64,000 nucleotides of DNA from Acidovorax sp. Leaf160 (lineage in GTDB: Bacteria > Pseudomonadota > Gammaproteobacteria > Burkholderiales > Burkholderiaceae_C). The DNA lies in the NCBI RefSeq assembly GCF_001424265.1, contig NZ_LMOV01000001.1:335873-399872 (forward strand), written 5' to 3'. Shown in pieces: positions 17,273 through 26,202 of the stretch. The notes beneath the pieces are model-generated. The model was not told where the DNA came from, did no database searches, and saw only the letters and a program-made list of their open reading frames with translations. Position 1 is the stretch's first letter, and each line of letters opens with the position of its first letter. Both the position numbers and the translations under genes were made by a program.

Positions 17273-18955
17273 ATGGCCAGCGCACACATCGACACCTTCG
17301 CCCGCGACCGGCTGCCGCCCGTCGCGATGCAGCCGGAATTTCTCTTCGAGCTGCCCGAGCTGCAGTTCCCCGAGCGCCTCAATTGCGGTGTCGAACTGCT
17401 CGACCGCGCGATCGACAGGGGCTGGGGCGACCGGCTCTGCGTGCAGGGCGCCGGCCTGCGCTGGACCTATGCGGACCTGCTGGCGCAGGCCAATCGCATC
17501 GCCCAGGTGCTGGTCGGCGACATGGGCCTGGTGCCCGGCAACCGCGTGCTGCTGCGCGCCCCCAACACGCCCATGCTCGCGGCCTGCTGGTTCGCGGTGA
17601 TGAAGGCGGGGGGCATCGCAGTGGCCACCATGCCGCTGCTGCGCGCCAAGGAACTCCAGGCCATCATCGACAAGGGCCAGGTCAGCCACGCGCTCTGCGA
17701 CCTGCGGCTGGCCGATGAGCTGCAGGTCGCTGCCCGGGCCTGTCCCGTGCTGCGGCAGGTGCGTTGCTTCAACGACCCCTCGCCCCAGGGGCTGGAGGCC
17801 GCGATGGCGGCGCGGCCCGCCACCTTCGACAACCTAGACACCGCGGCCGACGACACCTGCATCCTGGCCTTCACTTCCGGCACCACCGGCGTGCCCAAGG
17901 CCACCATGCACTTCCACCGCGACGTGATGGCCATCTGCGCCTGCTGGCCGGGCCACGTGCTGCGGCCCTCGGCCGATGACGTCTTCATCGGCAGCCCGCC
18001 CATGGCCTTCACCTTCGGGCTGGGCGGCCTGCTGCTGTTTCCGATGGCCGTGGGGGCATCGACCGTGCTGCTGGAAAAGGCATCGCCCGCCCAGCTGCTG
18101 GAGGGCATCCGCGACTATGGCGCCACCGTGCTGTTCACCGCGCCCACCTCGTACCGCACGCTGGCGGCCCACGGCGACGCGATCCGCGCCAGCACGCTCA
18201 GGCGGTGCGTGTCGGCCGGCGAGGCGCTGCCCGCCGCCACGCGGGCGCTCTGGAAGCAGGCCACCGGCATCGAGCTCATCGACGGCATCGGCGCCACCGA
18301 GCTGCTGCACATCTTCATCTCGGCCGACGAATCGCGCGCGCGGCCGGGCGCCACCGGCACGGCGGTGCCCGGCTACCGCGCCCGCGTGGTCGACGCCGAG
18401 GGCCGTCCGGTGCCGCCCGGCACCGTGGGCCGGCTGGCCGTGCAGGGCCCCACCGGCTGCCGCTACCTGGACGATGCCCGCCAGGCGCAGTACGTGCAGA
18501 ACGGCTGGAACCTGACGGGCGACGCCTACCTGATGGACGAGGGCGGCTACTTCCACTACCAGTCCCGCACCGACGACATGATCGTCTCGGCCGGCTACAA
18601 CATCGCCGCGCCCGAGGTGGAAGAGGCGCTGCTGCAGCACCCGGCGGTGGCCGAATGCGGCGTGATCGGCGTGCCCGACGAGGAGCGGGGCCAGATCGTC
18701 AAGGCCTTCGTGGTGCTGCGGCCCGGCCATGCCGAGGGGCCCGAGATGGCCCGCACGCTGCAGGAATTCGTCAAGCAGACGGTGGCTCCGTACAAATACC
18801 CACGCGCCGTGGCCTTCGCGACCTCCCTGCCGCGCACCGAAACAGGCAAACTCCAGCGGTTCCGCCTGGGCCAGGCCGGTGCCCCTGGCACGGCCGGCGC
18901 AGGCACCGACCACCGCCAAGCCACCCCTTCCACCGACAGAAAGGTTGCCCCATGA
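17273..18955 (+). CDS. Aromatic acid--CoA ligase (2-aminobenzoate/benzoate-CoA ligase family)
   Basis: 560 residues of the ANL superfamily. The AMP-binding loop FTSGTTGVPKATMHFHRD is at about 199-216; later motifs are LIDGIGATELLHIF and the hinge YFHYQSRTDDMIVSAGYNIAAPEVE, and the catalytic Lys lies in PRTETGKLQR near 525. The His-containing TMHFHRD and the IGATELLHIF pattern are those of benzoate/2-aminobenzoate-CoA ligases. It activates the imported aromatic acid as its CoA thioester in the cytoplasm. The start at 17273 (MASAHIDTF) follows AAGGGG and is preferred over an in-frame ATG 57 bases upstream. Its stop overlaps the binding-protein ATG (ATGA). Confidence 0.88.
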   Translation: MASAHIDTFARDRLPPVAMQPEFLFELPELQFPERLNCGVELLDRAIDRGWGDRLCVQGAGLRWTYADLLAQANRIAQVLVGDMGLVPGNRVLLRAPNTPMLAACWFAVMKAGGIAVATMPLLRAKELQAIIDKGQVSHALCDLRLADELQVAARACPVLRQVRCFNDPSPQGLEAAMAARPATFDNLDTAADDTCILAFTSGTTGVPKATMHFHRDVMAICACWPGHVLRPSADDVFIGSPPMAFTFGLGGLLLFPMAVGASTVLLEKASPAQLLEGIRDYGATVLFTAPTSYRTLAAHGDAIRASTLRRCVSAGEALPAATRALWKQATGIELIDGIGATELLHIFISADESRARPGATGTAVPGYRARVVDAEGRPVPPGTVGRLAVQGPTGCRYLDDARQAQYVQNGWNLTGDAYLMDEGGYFHYQSRTDDMIVSAGYNIAAPEVEEALLQHPAVAECGVIGVPDEERGQIVKAFVVLRPGHAEGPEMARTLQEFVKQTVAPYKYPRAVAFATSLPRTETGKLQRFRLGQAGAPGTAGAGTDHRQATPSTDRKVAP

Positions 18956-20154
18956 AGACCGTCTCCGCCGTCTCCGCCGCCTCCCCGCTCAAGCCCCTGG
19001 CAATCGCCGCGCTCGCCGCCCTGGCCTTCACGGCCCAGGCCGCCGACGCGGTCAAGGTCGGCCTGCTCAGCACCCTGTCCGGACCGGGCGCGGGCCTCGG
19101 CGTGGACATCCGCGACGGCTTTCAGCTGGCCGTCAAGCACGGCGGCGGCAAGCTCGGCGGCCTGCCTGCCGAGGTGGTGGTGGCAGACGACCAGCAGAGC
19201 CCGGACGTGGCCCGCCAGACGGCCGACCGGCTGATCAAGCGCGACAAGGTCGATTTCATGACCGGCGTGGTGTTCTCCAACGTGATGCTGGCGGTGGGCG
19301 CGCCCACCTTCGCCTCCAGGACGTTCTACATCAGCGCCAACGCGGGCCCTTCGCAGTACGCGGGCGAGCAGTGCAACCCGTATTTCTTCAGCGCCAGCTA
19401 CCAGAACGACAACCTGCACGAAGCCGTCGGCAAGACGGTGCAGGACAAGGGGTTCAAGCGCGTCGCGCTGCTGGCGCCCAACTACCCCGCCGGCAAGGAC
19501 GCGCTGGCCGGCTTCAAGCGCTTCTACAAGGGCGAGGTGCTGCTGGAGAGCTACACGCCGCTCAACCAGCTCGACTACGGCGCCGAGATCGCCAAGATGC
19601 GCGCCGCCAAGCCCGACGCGGTCTACATCTTCCTGCCGGGCGGCCTGGGCATCAACTTCATCAAGCAGTTCGTGGGCTCGGGCCTGTCCAAGGACATGAC
19701 CCTCTTCGGCCCCGGCTTCTCTGCCGACGAAGACGTCATCAAGGCGGTGGGCGAGCCCATGCTCGGCATGTTCAACAGCTCCCTCTGGGCGCACGACCTG
19801 GACAACGCCGCCAACAAGAAGTTCGTGGCCGACTTCCAGAAGGAATACGGCCGCCTGCCCACGCTGTATGCGGCGCAGGGCTACGACGCGGCGCGGCTGA
19901 TCGACGGCGCGGTGCGGGACGTCAAGGGCAACCTGGCCGACAAGGCCGCGGTGCGCCGTGCGCTGGAAGCCGCGCGCTTCGAATCGGTGCGCGGCCCGTT
20001 CAAGTTCAACACCAACCACTTCCCGATCCAGGACTACTACCTGCGCGTCATCACCAAGGACCCGCAGGGCCGCGTCACCAACCGCACGCTGGGCACCGTG
20101 TTCAAGAGCCACGCAGACGCCTACGTCGGCAGCTGCAAGATGCCGGCGGCATGA
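18952..20154 (+). CDS. ABC transporter substrate-binding protein, branched-chain amino acid/aromatic acid type
   Basis: 400 residues: a signal peptide (about 1-27, ending FTAQAADA) followed by a periplasmic-binding fold of the LivJ/HBT family (KVGLLSTLSGPGAGLGVDIRDGFQLAVKH, QQSPDVARQTADRLIKRDKVDFMTG). Members of this family next to aromatic catabolic genes bind benzoate-like acids rather than leucine. It is coupled by ATGA to the ligase gene and followed by its own permease and ATPase genes, so it very likely imports the operon's aromatic substrate. Confidence 0.9.
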   Translation: MKTVSAVSAASPLKPLAIAALAALAFTAQAADAVKVGLLSTLSGPGAGLGVDIRDGFQLAVKHGGGKLGGLPAEVVVADDQQSPDVARQTADRLIKRDKVDFMTGVVFSNVMLAVGAPTFASRTFYISANAGPSQYAGEQCNPYFFSASYQNDNLHEAVGKTVQDKGFKRVALLAPNYPAGKDALAGFKRFYKGEVLLESYTPLNQLDYGAEIAKMRAAKPDAVYIFLPGGLGINFIKQFVGSGLSKDMTLFGPGFSADEDVIKAVGEPMLGMFNSSLWAHDLDNAANKKFVADFQKEYGRLPTLYAAQGYDAARLIDGAVRDVKGNLADKAAVRRALEAARFESVRGPFKFNTNHFPIQDYYLRVITKDPQGRVTNRTLGTVFKSHADAYVGSCKMPAA

Positions 20155-20197
20155 CCGGCGCAGCGATCCCCATCGACGCCGTGAGCGGGGCCAGGCC

Positions 20198-21118
20198 ATG
20201 ACCGGGGTGCTGGTGCTGGAGCAGTCGCTGAACGGGCTGCAGTTCGGGCTGATGCTGTTCCTGCTGGCCGCCGGCCTCACGCTGGTGTTCGGCATCATGG
20301 ACATGATCAACCTGGCGCATGGCTCGCTCTACATGGTGGGCGCCTACCTCATCGCCACCGCGGCGGCGGCCACCGGTTCGTTCTGGATCGGCCTCGCCGC
20401 CGGCATCGCGGGCACGGCGGTGATCGGCATGCTGCTGGAGGTGACGGTGCTGCGCCGGCTCTACCAGCGCGACCATCTCTCGCAGGTGCTGGGCACCTTC
20501 GCCATCCTGCTGATGGCCAACGAGGGGGTGCGCATGGTCTGGGGCTCGCAGCCCATCGCGCTCAACCCACCGGCCAGCCTGGCCGGCCCGGTGGAGCTGC
20601 TGCCCGGCTTCTTCTACCCGGCCTACCGGCTGCTCATCATCGGCGTGGGCCTGGGCGTGGCGCTGCTGCTCTACGTGCTGGTCACCCGCACCCGGCTGGG
20701 CATGCAGGTGCGCGCAGGCGCGTCCAACCGCGAGATGGCGCTGGCCATGGGCACCAACGTGCGCCGCCTGTTCACGGCGGTGTTCGGCCTGGGCGCGGCG
20801 CTGTGCGCGGTGGCGGGCGGTATGCTGGGCCCGCTGCTGGCGGTGCAGGTGGGCATGGGCGAGAGCATCCTGATCCTGGCCTTCGTGGTGATCGTGATCG
20901 GCGGCATCGGCTCCATCCGAGGCGCGCTGTTCGGCGCCCTGCTGGTGGGCCTGGTCGACACCGCCGGCCGCGCGCTGATTCCGCTGGCGTTCGGCCACTG
21001 GCTGGGCCCCGAGGCCGCCAGCGGCGCCGGCCCCGCGGTGGCGTCGATGCTGATCTACCTGTTGATGGCCGCCGTGCTGTTCTGGAAGCCGCGCGGGCTG
21101 TTCCCGGCGCACGGCTGA
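20198..21118 (+). CDS. ABC transporter permease, LivH type
   Basis: 306 residues, strongly hydrophobic with about eight membrane helices. It carries the LivH signature FGIMDMINLAHGSLYMVGAY near 27-46 and the cytoplasmic EAA-like loop RAGASNREMALAMGTNVRRLF that contacts the ATPases. One half of the inner-membrane channel. It begins 43 bp after the binding protein and ends 4 bp before the second permease. Confidence 0.92.
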   Translation: MTGVLVLEQSLNGLQFGLMLFLLAAGLTLVFGIMDMINLAHGSLYMVGAYLIATAAAATGSFWIGLAAGIAGTAVIGMLLEVTVLRRLYQRDHLSQVLGTFAILLMANEGVRMVWGSQPIALNPPASLAGPVELLPGFFYPAYRLLIIGVGLGVALLLYVLVTRTRLGMQVRAGASNREMALAMGTNVRRLFTAVFGLGAALCAVAGGMLGPLLAVQVGMGESILILAFVVIVIGGIGSIRGALFGALLVGLVDTAGRALIPLAFGHWLGPEAASGAGPAVASMLIYLLMAAVLFWKPRGLFPAHG

Positions 21119-21122
21119 CGCA

Positions 21123-22172
21123 ATGGCCGAAAAATTCCTCCGCATGCACACCGCTTCTTCTTCCTCCTCCCATTCGCCGCCGCCGGCCGGGCCGCGGGCG
21201 GCATCGCCTGCCGGGGGGCCACCCGGGCTCTTCGACCATGCGCTGCACCTGCGGTGGACGCTGCCGCTGCTGGTGCTGCTGGCCGCGCTGCCGCTGGTGG
21301 CCTCGGCTCTGGGCGAGGCCTTCTACGTCGGGCTCTCCACGCGCATCCTGATCTTCGCGCTGGCCGCCACCAGCCTGAACCTGATCCTCGGCTTCGGCGG
21401 CATGGTCAGCTTCGGCCACGCCGCCTTCATCGGCATCGGCGCCTATGCGGTGGGCATCCTGATGCAGCAGGGCGTGGTGTCGGCCTGGATCGCCTGGCCC
21501 GCCGCCGTGCTGGCCAGCGCCCTGTTCGCCCTGGTGGTGGGCGCCATCAGCCTGCGCACGCGGGGCGTGTACTTCATCATGATCACGCTGGCCTTCGCGC
21601 AGATGCTGTTCTACCTGATGGTGTCGGTCAAAGCCTGGGGCGGCGAAGACGGGCTCACCCTGGCGGGGCGCTCGGTGCTGGGCGGGGGGTTCGACTTGGC
21701 GAGCGACACGCGCTTCTACTACGTGGTGCTGGTGCTCTTCGTGCTGGCGTTCCTGCTGATCCAGCGGCTGCTGAATGCCCGCTTCGGCCATGTGCTGCAG
21801 GCCATCCGCGAGAACGAAACCCGCATGCTCGCCATCGGTTTCCCGGTCTACCGCTATCAGCTCGCGGCGTTCACGCTGGCCGGCGGGCTGGCCGGCCTGG
21901 CGGGCGCGCTGCTGGCCAACCAGTCGAGCTTCGTCAGCCCGTCGCTGCTGCAGTGGAACCAGTCCGGCCTGCTGATGGTGATGGTGATCCTGGGCGGGGT
22001 CGGCCACCTCTGGGGCGGCTTCATCGGCGCTGTGGTGTTCCTGCTGCTGGAGGAAGTGCTCGCGGCCTACACCATCCACTGGCAGTTCATCCTGGGTGCC
22101 GTGCTGCTGCTGGTGGTGCTGGCCGCGCCGCGCGGGCTGGCCGGCCTGCTGCGGCGGGAGAAGCGTGCATGA
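21123..22172 (+). CDS. ABC transporter permease, LivM type
   Basis: 349 residues. After a Ser/Pro/Gly-rich cytoplasmic lead (about 1-40) it has the LivM core: AATSLNLILGFGGMVSFGHAAFIGIGAYAVG and the loop AIRENETRMLAIGFPVYRYQLAAF. It pairs with the LivH-type subunit in the membrane. An in-frame ATG at 21144 would shorten the variable lead by seven residues. Its stop overlaps the ATPase start (ATGA). Confidence 0.92.
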   Translation: MAEKFLRMHTASSSSSHSPPPAGPRAASPAGGPPGLFDHALHLRWTLPLLVLLAALPLVASALGEAFYVGLSTRILIFALAATSLNLILGFGGMVSFGHAAFIGIGAYAVGILMQQGVVSAWIAWPAAVLASALFALVVGAISLRTRGVYFIMITLAFAQMLFYLMVSVKAWGGEDGLTLAGRSVLGGGFDLASDTRFYYVVLVLFVLAFLLIQRLLNARFGHVLQAIRENETRMLAIGFPVYRYQLAAFTLAGGLAGLAGALLANQSSFVSPSLLQWNQSGLLMVMVILGGVGHLWGGFIGAVVFLLLEEVLAAYTIHWQFILGAVLLLVVLAAPRGLAGLLRREKRA

Positions 22173-22963
22173 GCGTTCAGCCCCTGCAAACCGAAAGCGC
22201 TGCTCCGCTGCTGCACGTGGACGGCCTCGTCAAGCGCTTCGGCGGCCTCACCGCCACCGACCATGCCGAGCTGCGCGTGCAGCCCGGTGAGCTGCATGCG
22301 CTGATCGGCCCCAACGGCGCGGGCAAGACCACGCTGATCCACCAGATCTCGGGCGCGCTCGCACCGGACGCGGGCCGCATCGTCTTCGGCGGTGACGACA
22401 TCACCCGCCAGGCCATGCCCGAGCGCGTGTTGCGCGGCCTGGCCCGCTCCTACCAGATCACCAGCATCTTCAAGCGCCTGTCGGTGCTGGACAACGTGGC
22501 CCTGGCCGTGCAGGCGCGGCAGGGCAGCAGCATGCGCTTCTGGCAGGCGGCCCGCGCCGAGCGCGCCCGCTACGCGGAGGCCGCCGAGGTGGTCGAGCGG
22601 GTGGGCCTGGGCGCGCAGCTGCACGCGCTGGCCGGCGCGCTGGCCCATGGCGAGCAGCGCCAGCTGGAAGTGGGCCTGGCGCTGGCCACCGCGCCCCGGC
22701 TGCTGCTGCTGGACGAGCCCATGGCTGGCATGGGGCCGGACGAATCCGAGCGCATGGTGGCGCTGCTGCAATCGCTGCGCGGAAGCACCACGCTGTTGCT
22801 GGTCGAGCACGACATGGACGCCGTGTTCCGCCTGGCCGACCGCATCTCGGTGCTGGTGTTCGGGCGCGTCATCGCCTGCGGCACACCGGCCGAGATCCGC
22901 AACCACCCGGACGTGCGCCGTGCCTACCTGGGTGACGAACTGCCGGTGGAGGCCGAGGCATGA
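22169..22963 (+). CDS. ABC transporter ATP-binding protein, LivG type
   Basis: 264 residues: Walker A GPNGAGKTT near 46-54, Q-loop in ARSYQITSIFKRLSVLDNVALA, a divergent signature (ALAHGEQRQLEVGLALA, with AHGEQ in place of SGGEQ as usual for LivG) and Walker B LLLLDEPMAGMG. One of two different ATPases driving uptake. ATGA overlap on both sides shows tight coupling. Confidence 0.93.
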   Translation: MSVQPLQTESAAPLLHVDGLVKRFGGLTATDHAELRVQPGELHALIGPNGAGKTTLIHQISGALAPDAGRIVFGGDDITRQAMPERVLRGLARSYQITSIFKRLSVLDNVALAVQARQGSSMRFWQAARAERARYAEAAEVVERVGLGAQLHALAGALAHGEQRQLEVGLALATAPRLLLLDEPMAGMGPDESERMVALLQSLRGSTTLLLVEHDMDAVFRLADRISVLVFGRVIACGTPAEIRNHPDVRRAYLGDELPVEAEA

Positions 22964-23733
22964 CGCACGAGTCGCTCAATCCGCCGGCGGCTGCGCCGGC
23001 CGCTGCCCGCGCCGCTTCGGGGCGGCAGGTGCTGCTGGAGGTGGACGACCTGCAGACCGCCTACGGCAGCAGCCAGGTGCTGTTCGGCGTCGGCATGCGC
23101 ATCGACGCGGGCGACGTCGCCACGCTGCTGGGCCGCAACGGCATGGGCAAGACGACGACCGTGCGGTCGCTGCTGGGCCTGGTGCGGGCGCGGGGCGGCA
23201 CAGTGCGCTTCCGGGGCGAACGCATCGAGCGGCTGGAGCCCGACCGCATCGCCCGCATGGGCCTGGCGGTGGTGCCCGAAGGCCGGCAGATCTTCCCCAA
23301 CCTGTCGGTGGCCGAGAACCTGCGCGCCTTCGCGGGCAACCGCAACCAGTCGCCCGACCCGTGGACGCTGGAACGTGTCTATGCGCTGTTCCCGAGGCTT
23401 GCCGAGCGGTCGCGCAACATGGGCAACCAGCTGTCGGGCGGCGAGCAGCAGATGCTCGCCATCGGCCGCGCGCTGATGACCAACCCCTACCTGCTGGTGC
23501 TGGACGAGGCCACCGAGGGCCTGGCCCCGCTGGTGCGCGAAGAGATCTGGCACTGCCTGGCGCAGCTGCGCGCGCAGGGCCAGAGCATCCTGGTCATCGA
23601 CAAGTACGTGCAGCGGCTGATCCAGCTGGCCGACCGGCACACCATCGTGCAGCGCGGCCGCGTGGTCTGGCAGGGCGATTCGGCTGCGCTGGCCGCCGAC
23701 CCGGGCCTCTGGCAGCAGTACATCGGCGTATGA
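22960..23733 (+). CDS. ABC transporter ATP-binding protein, LivF type
   Basis: 257 residues with Walker A GRNGMGKTTTV, LivF-type VPEGRQIFPNLSVAENL, a canonical LSGGEQQML signature and Walker B LLVLDEATEGLAP. Forms a heterodimer with the LivG-type subunit. Residues 1-22 are a variable Pro/Ala-rich lead. Overlaps the thioesterase start by ATGA. Confidence 0.93.
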   Translation: MTHESLNPPAAAPAAARAASGRQVLLEVDDLQTAYGSSQVLFGVGMRIDAGDVATLLGRNGMGKTTTVRSLLGLVRARGGTVRFRGERIERLEPDRIARMGLAVVPEGRQIFPNLSVAENLRAFAGNRNQSPDPWTLERVYALFPRLAERSRNMGNQLSGGEQQMLAIGRALMTNPYLLVLDEATEGLAPLVREEIWHCLAQLRAQGQSILVIDKYVQRLIQLADRHTIVQRGRVVWQGDSAALAADPGLWQQYIGV

Positions 23734-24215
23734 CCTCTTCGACTCTCCTCATGTCCTCTCCCGACTCTTCCGTCCCCTCGGCCACGCCATCGCCATCGCT
23801 ATCGCCCGTGGTTTTCGAGCGGCCGCTGCGCATCCGCTTCGCCCACTGCGACCCGGCCGGCATCGTGTTCTTTCCGCAATACCTGGTCATGCTCAACGGG
23901 CTGGTCGAGGACTGGTTCAACGACTGCCTGGGCGTGTCGTATTCGGGGCTGCTTGGGCCGCGCCGCATCGGCATGCCCATCGTGCGGCTGGAGTGCGAGT
24001 TCCGCGCCGTCAGCCGCATGGGCGACGACGTGACCCTGGGCCTGGCGGTGGAGCGCGTGGGCAACAGCTCCATCACCCTGGCGCTGCACTGCCGCGCCGG
24101 CGACGAGGAGCGCATGCGCTCGCGCCAAGTGCTGGTGGCCACCGACCTCAAGACCCACAAGGCCCGCGCGCTGCCCGATGACGTGCGCGAGGCGCTGGCG
24201 CGGCTGCCGCGCTGA
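23730..24215 (+). CDS. Hotdog-fold acyl-CoA thioesterase (4-hydroxybenzoyl-CoA thioesterase type)
   Basis: 161 residues; after a Ser/Pro-rich lead of about 27 residues comes the 4HBT signature IRFAHCDPAGIVFFPQYLVMLNGLVEDWF with the catalytic Asp in HCDPAG. In 2-aminobenzoate and benzoate CoA pathways a thioesterase of this kind releases CoA from dead-end aryl-CoA esters, a clean-up role that fits here. The long lead makes the start uncertain, but ATG at 23730 is coupled to the LivF stop. The RidA gene follows after 47 bp. Confidence 0.87.
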   Translation: MTSSTLLMSSPDSSVPSATPSPSLSPVVFERPLRIRFAHCDPAGIVFFPQYLVMLNGLVEDWFNDCLGVSYSGLLGPRRIGMPIVRLECEFRAVSRMGDDVTLGLAVERVGNSSITLALHCRAGDEERMRSRQVLVATDLKTHKARALPDDVREALARLPR

Positions 24216-24262
24216 CGGCACGCGACGGGGCGCCGCAGAATTCCCTTTTCCCGGAGACAAGC

Positions 24263-24655
24263 ATGCAGACTCTTCTTCCCCCCGGCTGGCCCCGGCCCCG
24301 CGGCTACGCCAACGGCGTCGCGGCGCGCGGCCGCATGGTGTTCGTGGCCGGCATGATCGGCTGGGACGCCGAGGGCGTCTTCCACACCGACGACCTGGCC
24401 GGCCAGGTGCGCCAGGCGCTGCAGAACGTGGTCGCCGTGCTGGCCGAGGGCGGCGCGCGGCCCGAGCACATCGTGCGCATGACCTGGTACGTGACCGACC
24501 GCAAGGCCTACGTGGCGGCCTATCCCGAGATCGGGAAGGCCTTCCGCGAGATCGTCGGCAGCTTCAACGCCGCGATGACGGCGGTGGAGGTGTCGGGCCT
24601 GATCGAGGACCGCGCCAAGGTCGAGATCGAGGTCACGGCCGTCATTCCCGACTGA
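24263..24655 (+). CDS. RidA/YjgF family enamine/imine deaminase-like protein
   Basis: 130 residues of the RidA fold: GYANGVAARGRMVFVAGMIGWDAEG, then DLAGQVRQALQNVVAVLAEGGARPEHIVRMTWYVTDRKAY and the C-terminal VEVSGLIEDRAKVEIEVTAVIP. RidA proteins hydrolyse reactive enamines/imines to ketones and ammonia. A member is reported in the Azoarcus evansii 2-aminobenzoate gene cluster, where the ring amino group must be lost from a non-aromatic enamine. Its presence here is the best hint that the substrate carries an amino group. Confidence 0.9.
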   Translation: MQTLLPPGWPRPRGYANGVAARGRMVFVAGMIGWDAEGVFHTDDLAGQVRQALQNVVAVLAEGGARPEHIVRMTWYVTDRKAYVAAYPEIGKAFREIVGSFNAAMTAVEVSGLIEDRAKVEIEVTAVIPD

Positions 24656-24656
24656 C

Positions 24657-25520
24657 ATGCTCTACCGCGACTTCGCCACGCAGGAGCAGATCGACGCGCA
24701 GTACGACACGGCCATTCCCGTGGCCGACCGCGCCGCCGAGATGCGCCACTACCAGGAGCGCAGCGCCCATGCGCGCGGGGCGCTGCGGTGCACGCTGGAC
24801 GTGCCCTACGGCCCCACGCGGGCCGAGACGCTGGACATCTTCCCGGCAGACGTTCCGGGGGCGCCGGTCTTCGTCTTCATCCACGGCGGCTACTGGCGGG
24901 CGTTGTCGTCGAAGGAATTCAGCTGCGTGGCGCTGGGGCTGGTGCAGCGCGGCATCACCGTGGTGGTGCCCGACTACGCCCTGTGTCCGGCCGTCACCAT
25001 CGATGAAATCGTGCGCCAGATGCGCGCGGCCTGCGCCTGGGTGCTGCGCCACATCGGCGAGCACGGCGGCGACCCGCAGCGCGTGGCCGTGGGCGGCAGC
25101 TCGGCGGGCGGGCATCTTGCGGCGATGTGCCTGCAGACGGAGTGGGCACGCGATTACGGCCTGCCGCAGGACCCCTTCAAGTGCGCGGCGATGGCCAGCG
25201 GCCTCTACGACCTGGCGCCGCTGCGTTACAGCTACCTGCAGCCCAGGATCCAGCTGACCGAGGAGACGGTGCGGCGCTGCTCCCCGGTGCTGCACGTGCG
25301 CCCCAGCCCCACGCCGGTGCTGCTGACCTGGGGCGGGCTGGAGCAGCCGGAATTCGCGCGCCAGACCATGGCCTGGCACGATGCCTGGCGCGCCGCGGGC
25401 AACCATGCCGAACTGCTGGACCAGCCGCAGGCCCACCATTTCAGCGCCATCCACGGCTTCGAGGATCCCGCCAGCGCACTGTGCGACTGGCTGGTCGCGG
25501 CCCTGTCCCGCCCCCGCTGA
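24657..25520 (+). CDS. Alpha/beta hydrolase, arylformamidase-like
   Basis: 287 residues. The oxyanion motif HGGYWRALSSKEFS and the nucleophile elbow VGGSSAGGHLAAMC match the kynurenine formamidase-like branch of the hormone-sensitive-lipase family; the His is in QAHHFSAI near the C-terminus. It begins with the Y-x-x-Q-E-Q-I-D-A-Q-Y start common in that branch. Only one base separates it from the RidA gene. A role in releasing anthranilate from N-formylanthranilate, or in N-formylkynurenine hydrolysis, would feed the operon, but aryl-ester hydrolysis is equally possible. Confidence 0.8.
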   Translation: MLYRDFATQEQIDAQYDTAIPVADRAAEMRHYQERSAHARGALRCTLDVPYGPTRAETLDIFPADVPGAPVFVFIHGGYWRALSSKEFSCVALGLVQRGITVVVPDYALCPAVTIDEIVRQMRAACAWVLRHIGEHGGDPQRVAVGGSSAGGHLAAMCLQTEWARDYGLPQDPFKCAAMASGLYDLAPLRYSYLQPRIQLTEETVRRCSPVLHVRPSPTPVLLTWGGLEQPEFARQTMAWHDAWRAAGNHAELLDQPQAHHFSAIHGFEDPASALCDWLVAALSRPR

Positions 25521-25623
25521 CGGCGGCCGATCCCAGCCGCCGACATGGCGTTGCACGCGCTTCCTACAGGCGAGGCGCGCCATCCGGACGACCATCTCGG
25601 CTCAACTCAACGAGGACCTCTCC

Positions 25624-25725
25624 ATGCGCAAGATGATTCTGATGGCTGTCGCCGGTTTTCTGTGGAAGAAATTCCAGGCCAAGCGCACCGGAACGCCGAT
25701 GGCGGCCGGCTACCGTCGCCGCTGA
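25624..25725 (+). CDS. 33-residue small basic protein
   Basis: MRKMILMAVAGFLWKKFQAK and 13 more residues (ending GYRRR), with GAGG 8-11 bases upstream of the ATG. A short hydrophobic helix (about 4-14) is flanked by basic residues, so it may associate with the membrane. It is followed 41 bases later by a good terminator, so it would be the last gene of the operon or a separate small transcript. Family not recognised with certainty; start, RBS and terminator context make it worth annotating. Confidence 0.5.
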   Translation: MRKMILMAVAGFLWKKFQAKRTGTPMAAGYRRR

Positions 25726-25766
25726 GCTGGCACGCGTCCGCAGCGGCGGACGACCGATTGAGAAAC

Positions 25767-25800
25767 TCCCCAGGCGGCGCGAGCCCCCTGGGGATTTTTT
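25767..25800 (+). terminator. Intrinsic terminator ending the aryl-CoA operon
   Basis: TCCCCAGG (25767-25774) pairs perfectly with CCTGGGGA (25787-25794) around a 12-base loop and is followed at once by six T residues. The best factor-independent terminator in the window. Confidence 0.88.
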
Positions 25801-26202
25801 CGGGCGCGGGCTGGGGCGGGGGCCAGGTCGGGGCAGGTAAAGCTCTCCGTGGTGTCAGGGCCGCCGGAGCCTTTGCAGCGCGGGAACTTCGAGTCTCTGC
25901 TGGTAGGGCGCTGCCGGCAAGGCAAACGGCGCCGCCACCCGCTGGCCGGGCGCGTCGTGGCACTGGCTGAGTGCGGCCAGTTCGCCCCTTCCCGGTGCCG
26001 CGATGCGTCGCAGTGGCGCGAGATGCCTGTACCCAGCCGGGTCAGCGCCGGGTGGGTCGGAAGGGCCGGCCCACGCGCTGTTCAGCCCGCCACCTACAAC
26101 CGCAACACTGCAGATGGACGAGGCTCTCGGAAGTGGTGCGCCTTGCGCCTGCTACCCCACGAGCCGCGGCGAAATGACCGCGACCACAACAACGGACGCC
26201 CC
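25801..26202. other. Intergenic region with no supported gene
   Basis: About 400 bases between the operon terminator and the paoA-like gene. Reading frames present on both strands have no recognisable motif or plausible start. The promoter of the Pao operon must lie here, but I could not identify a convincing -35/-10 pair or operator. Confidence 0.6.
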
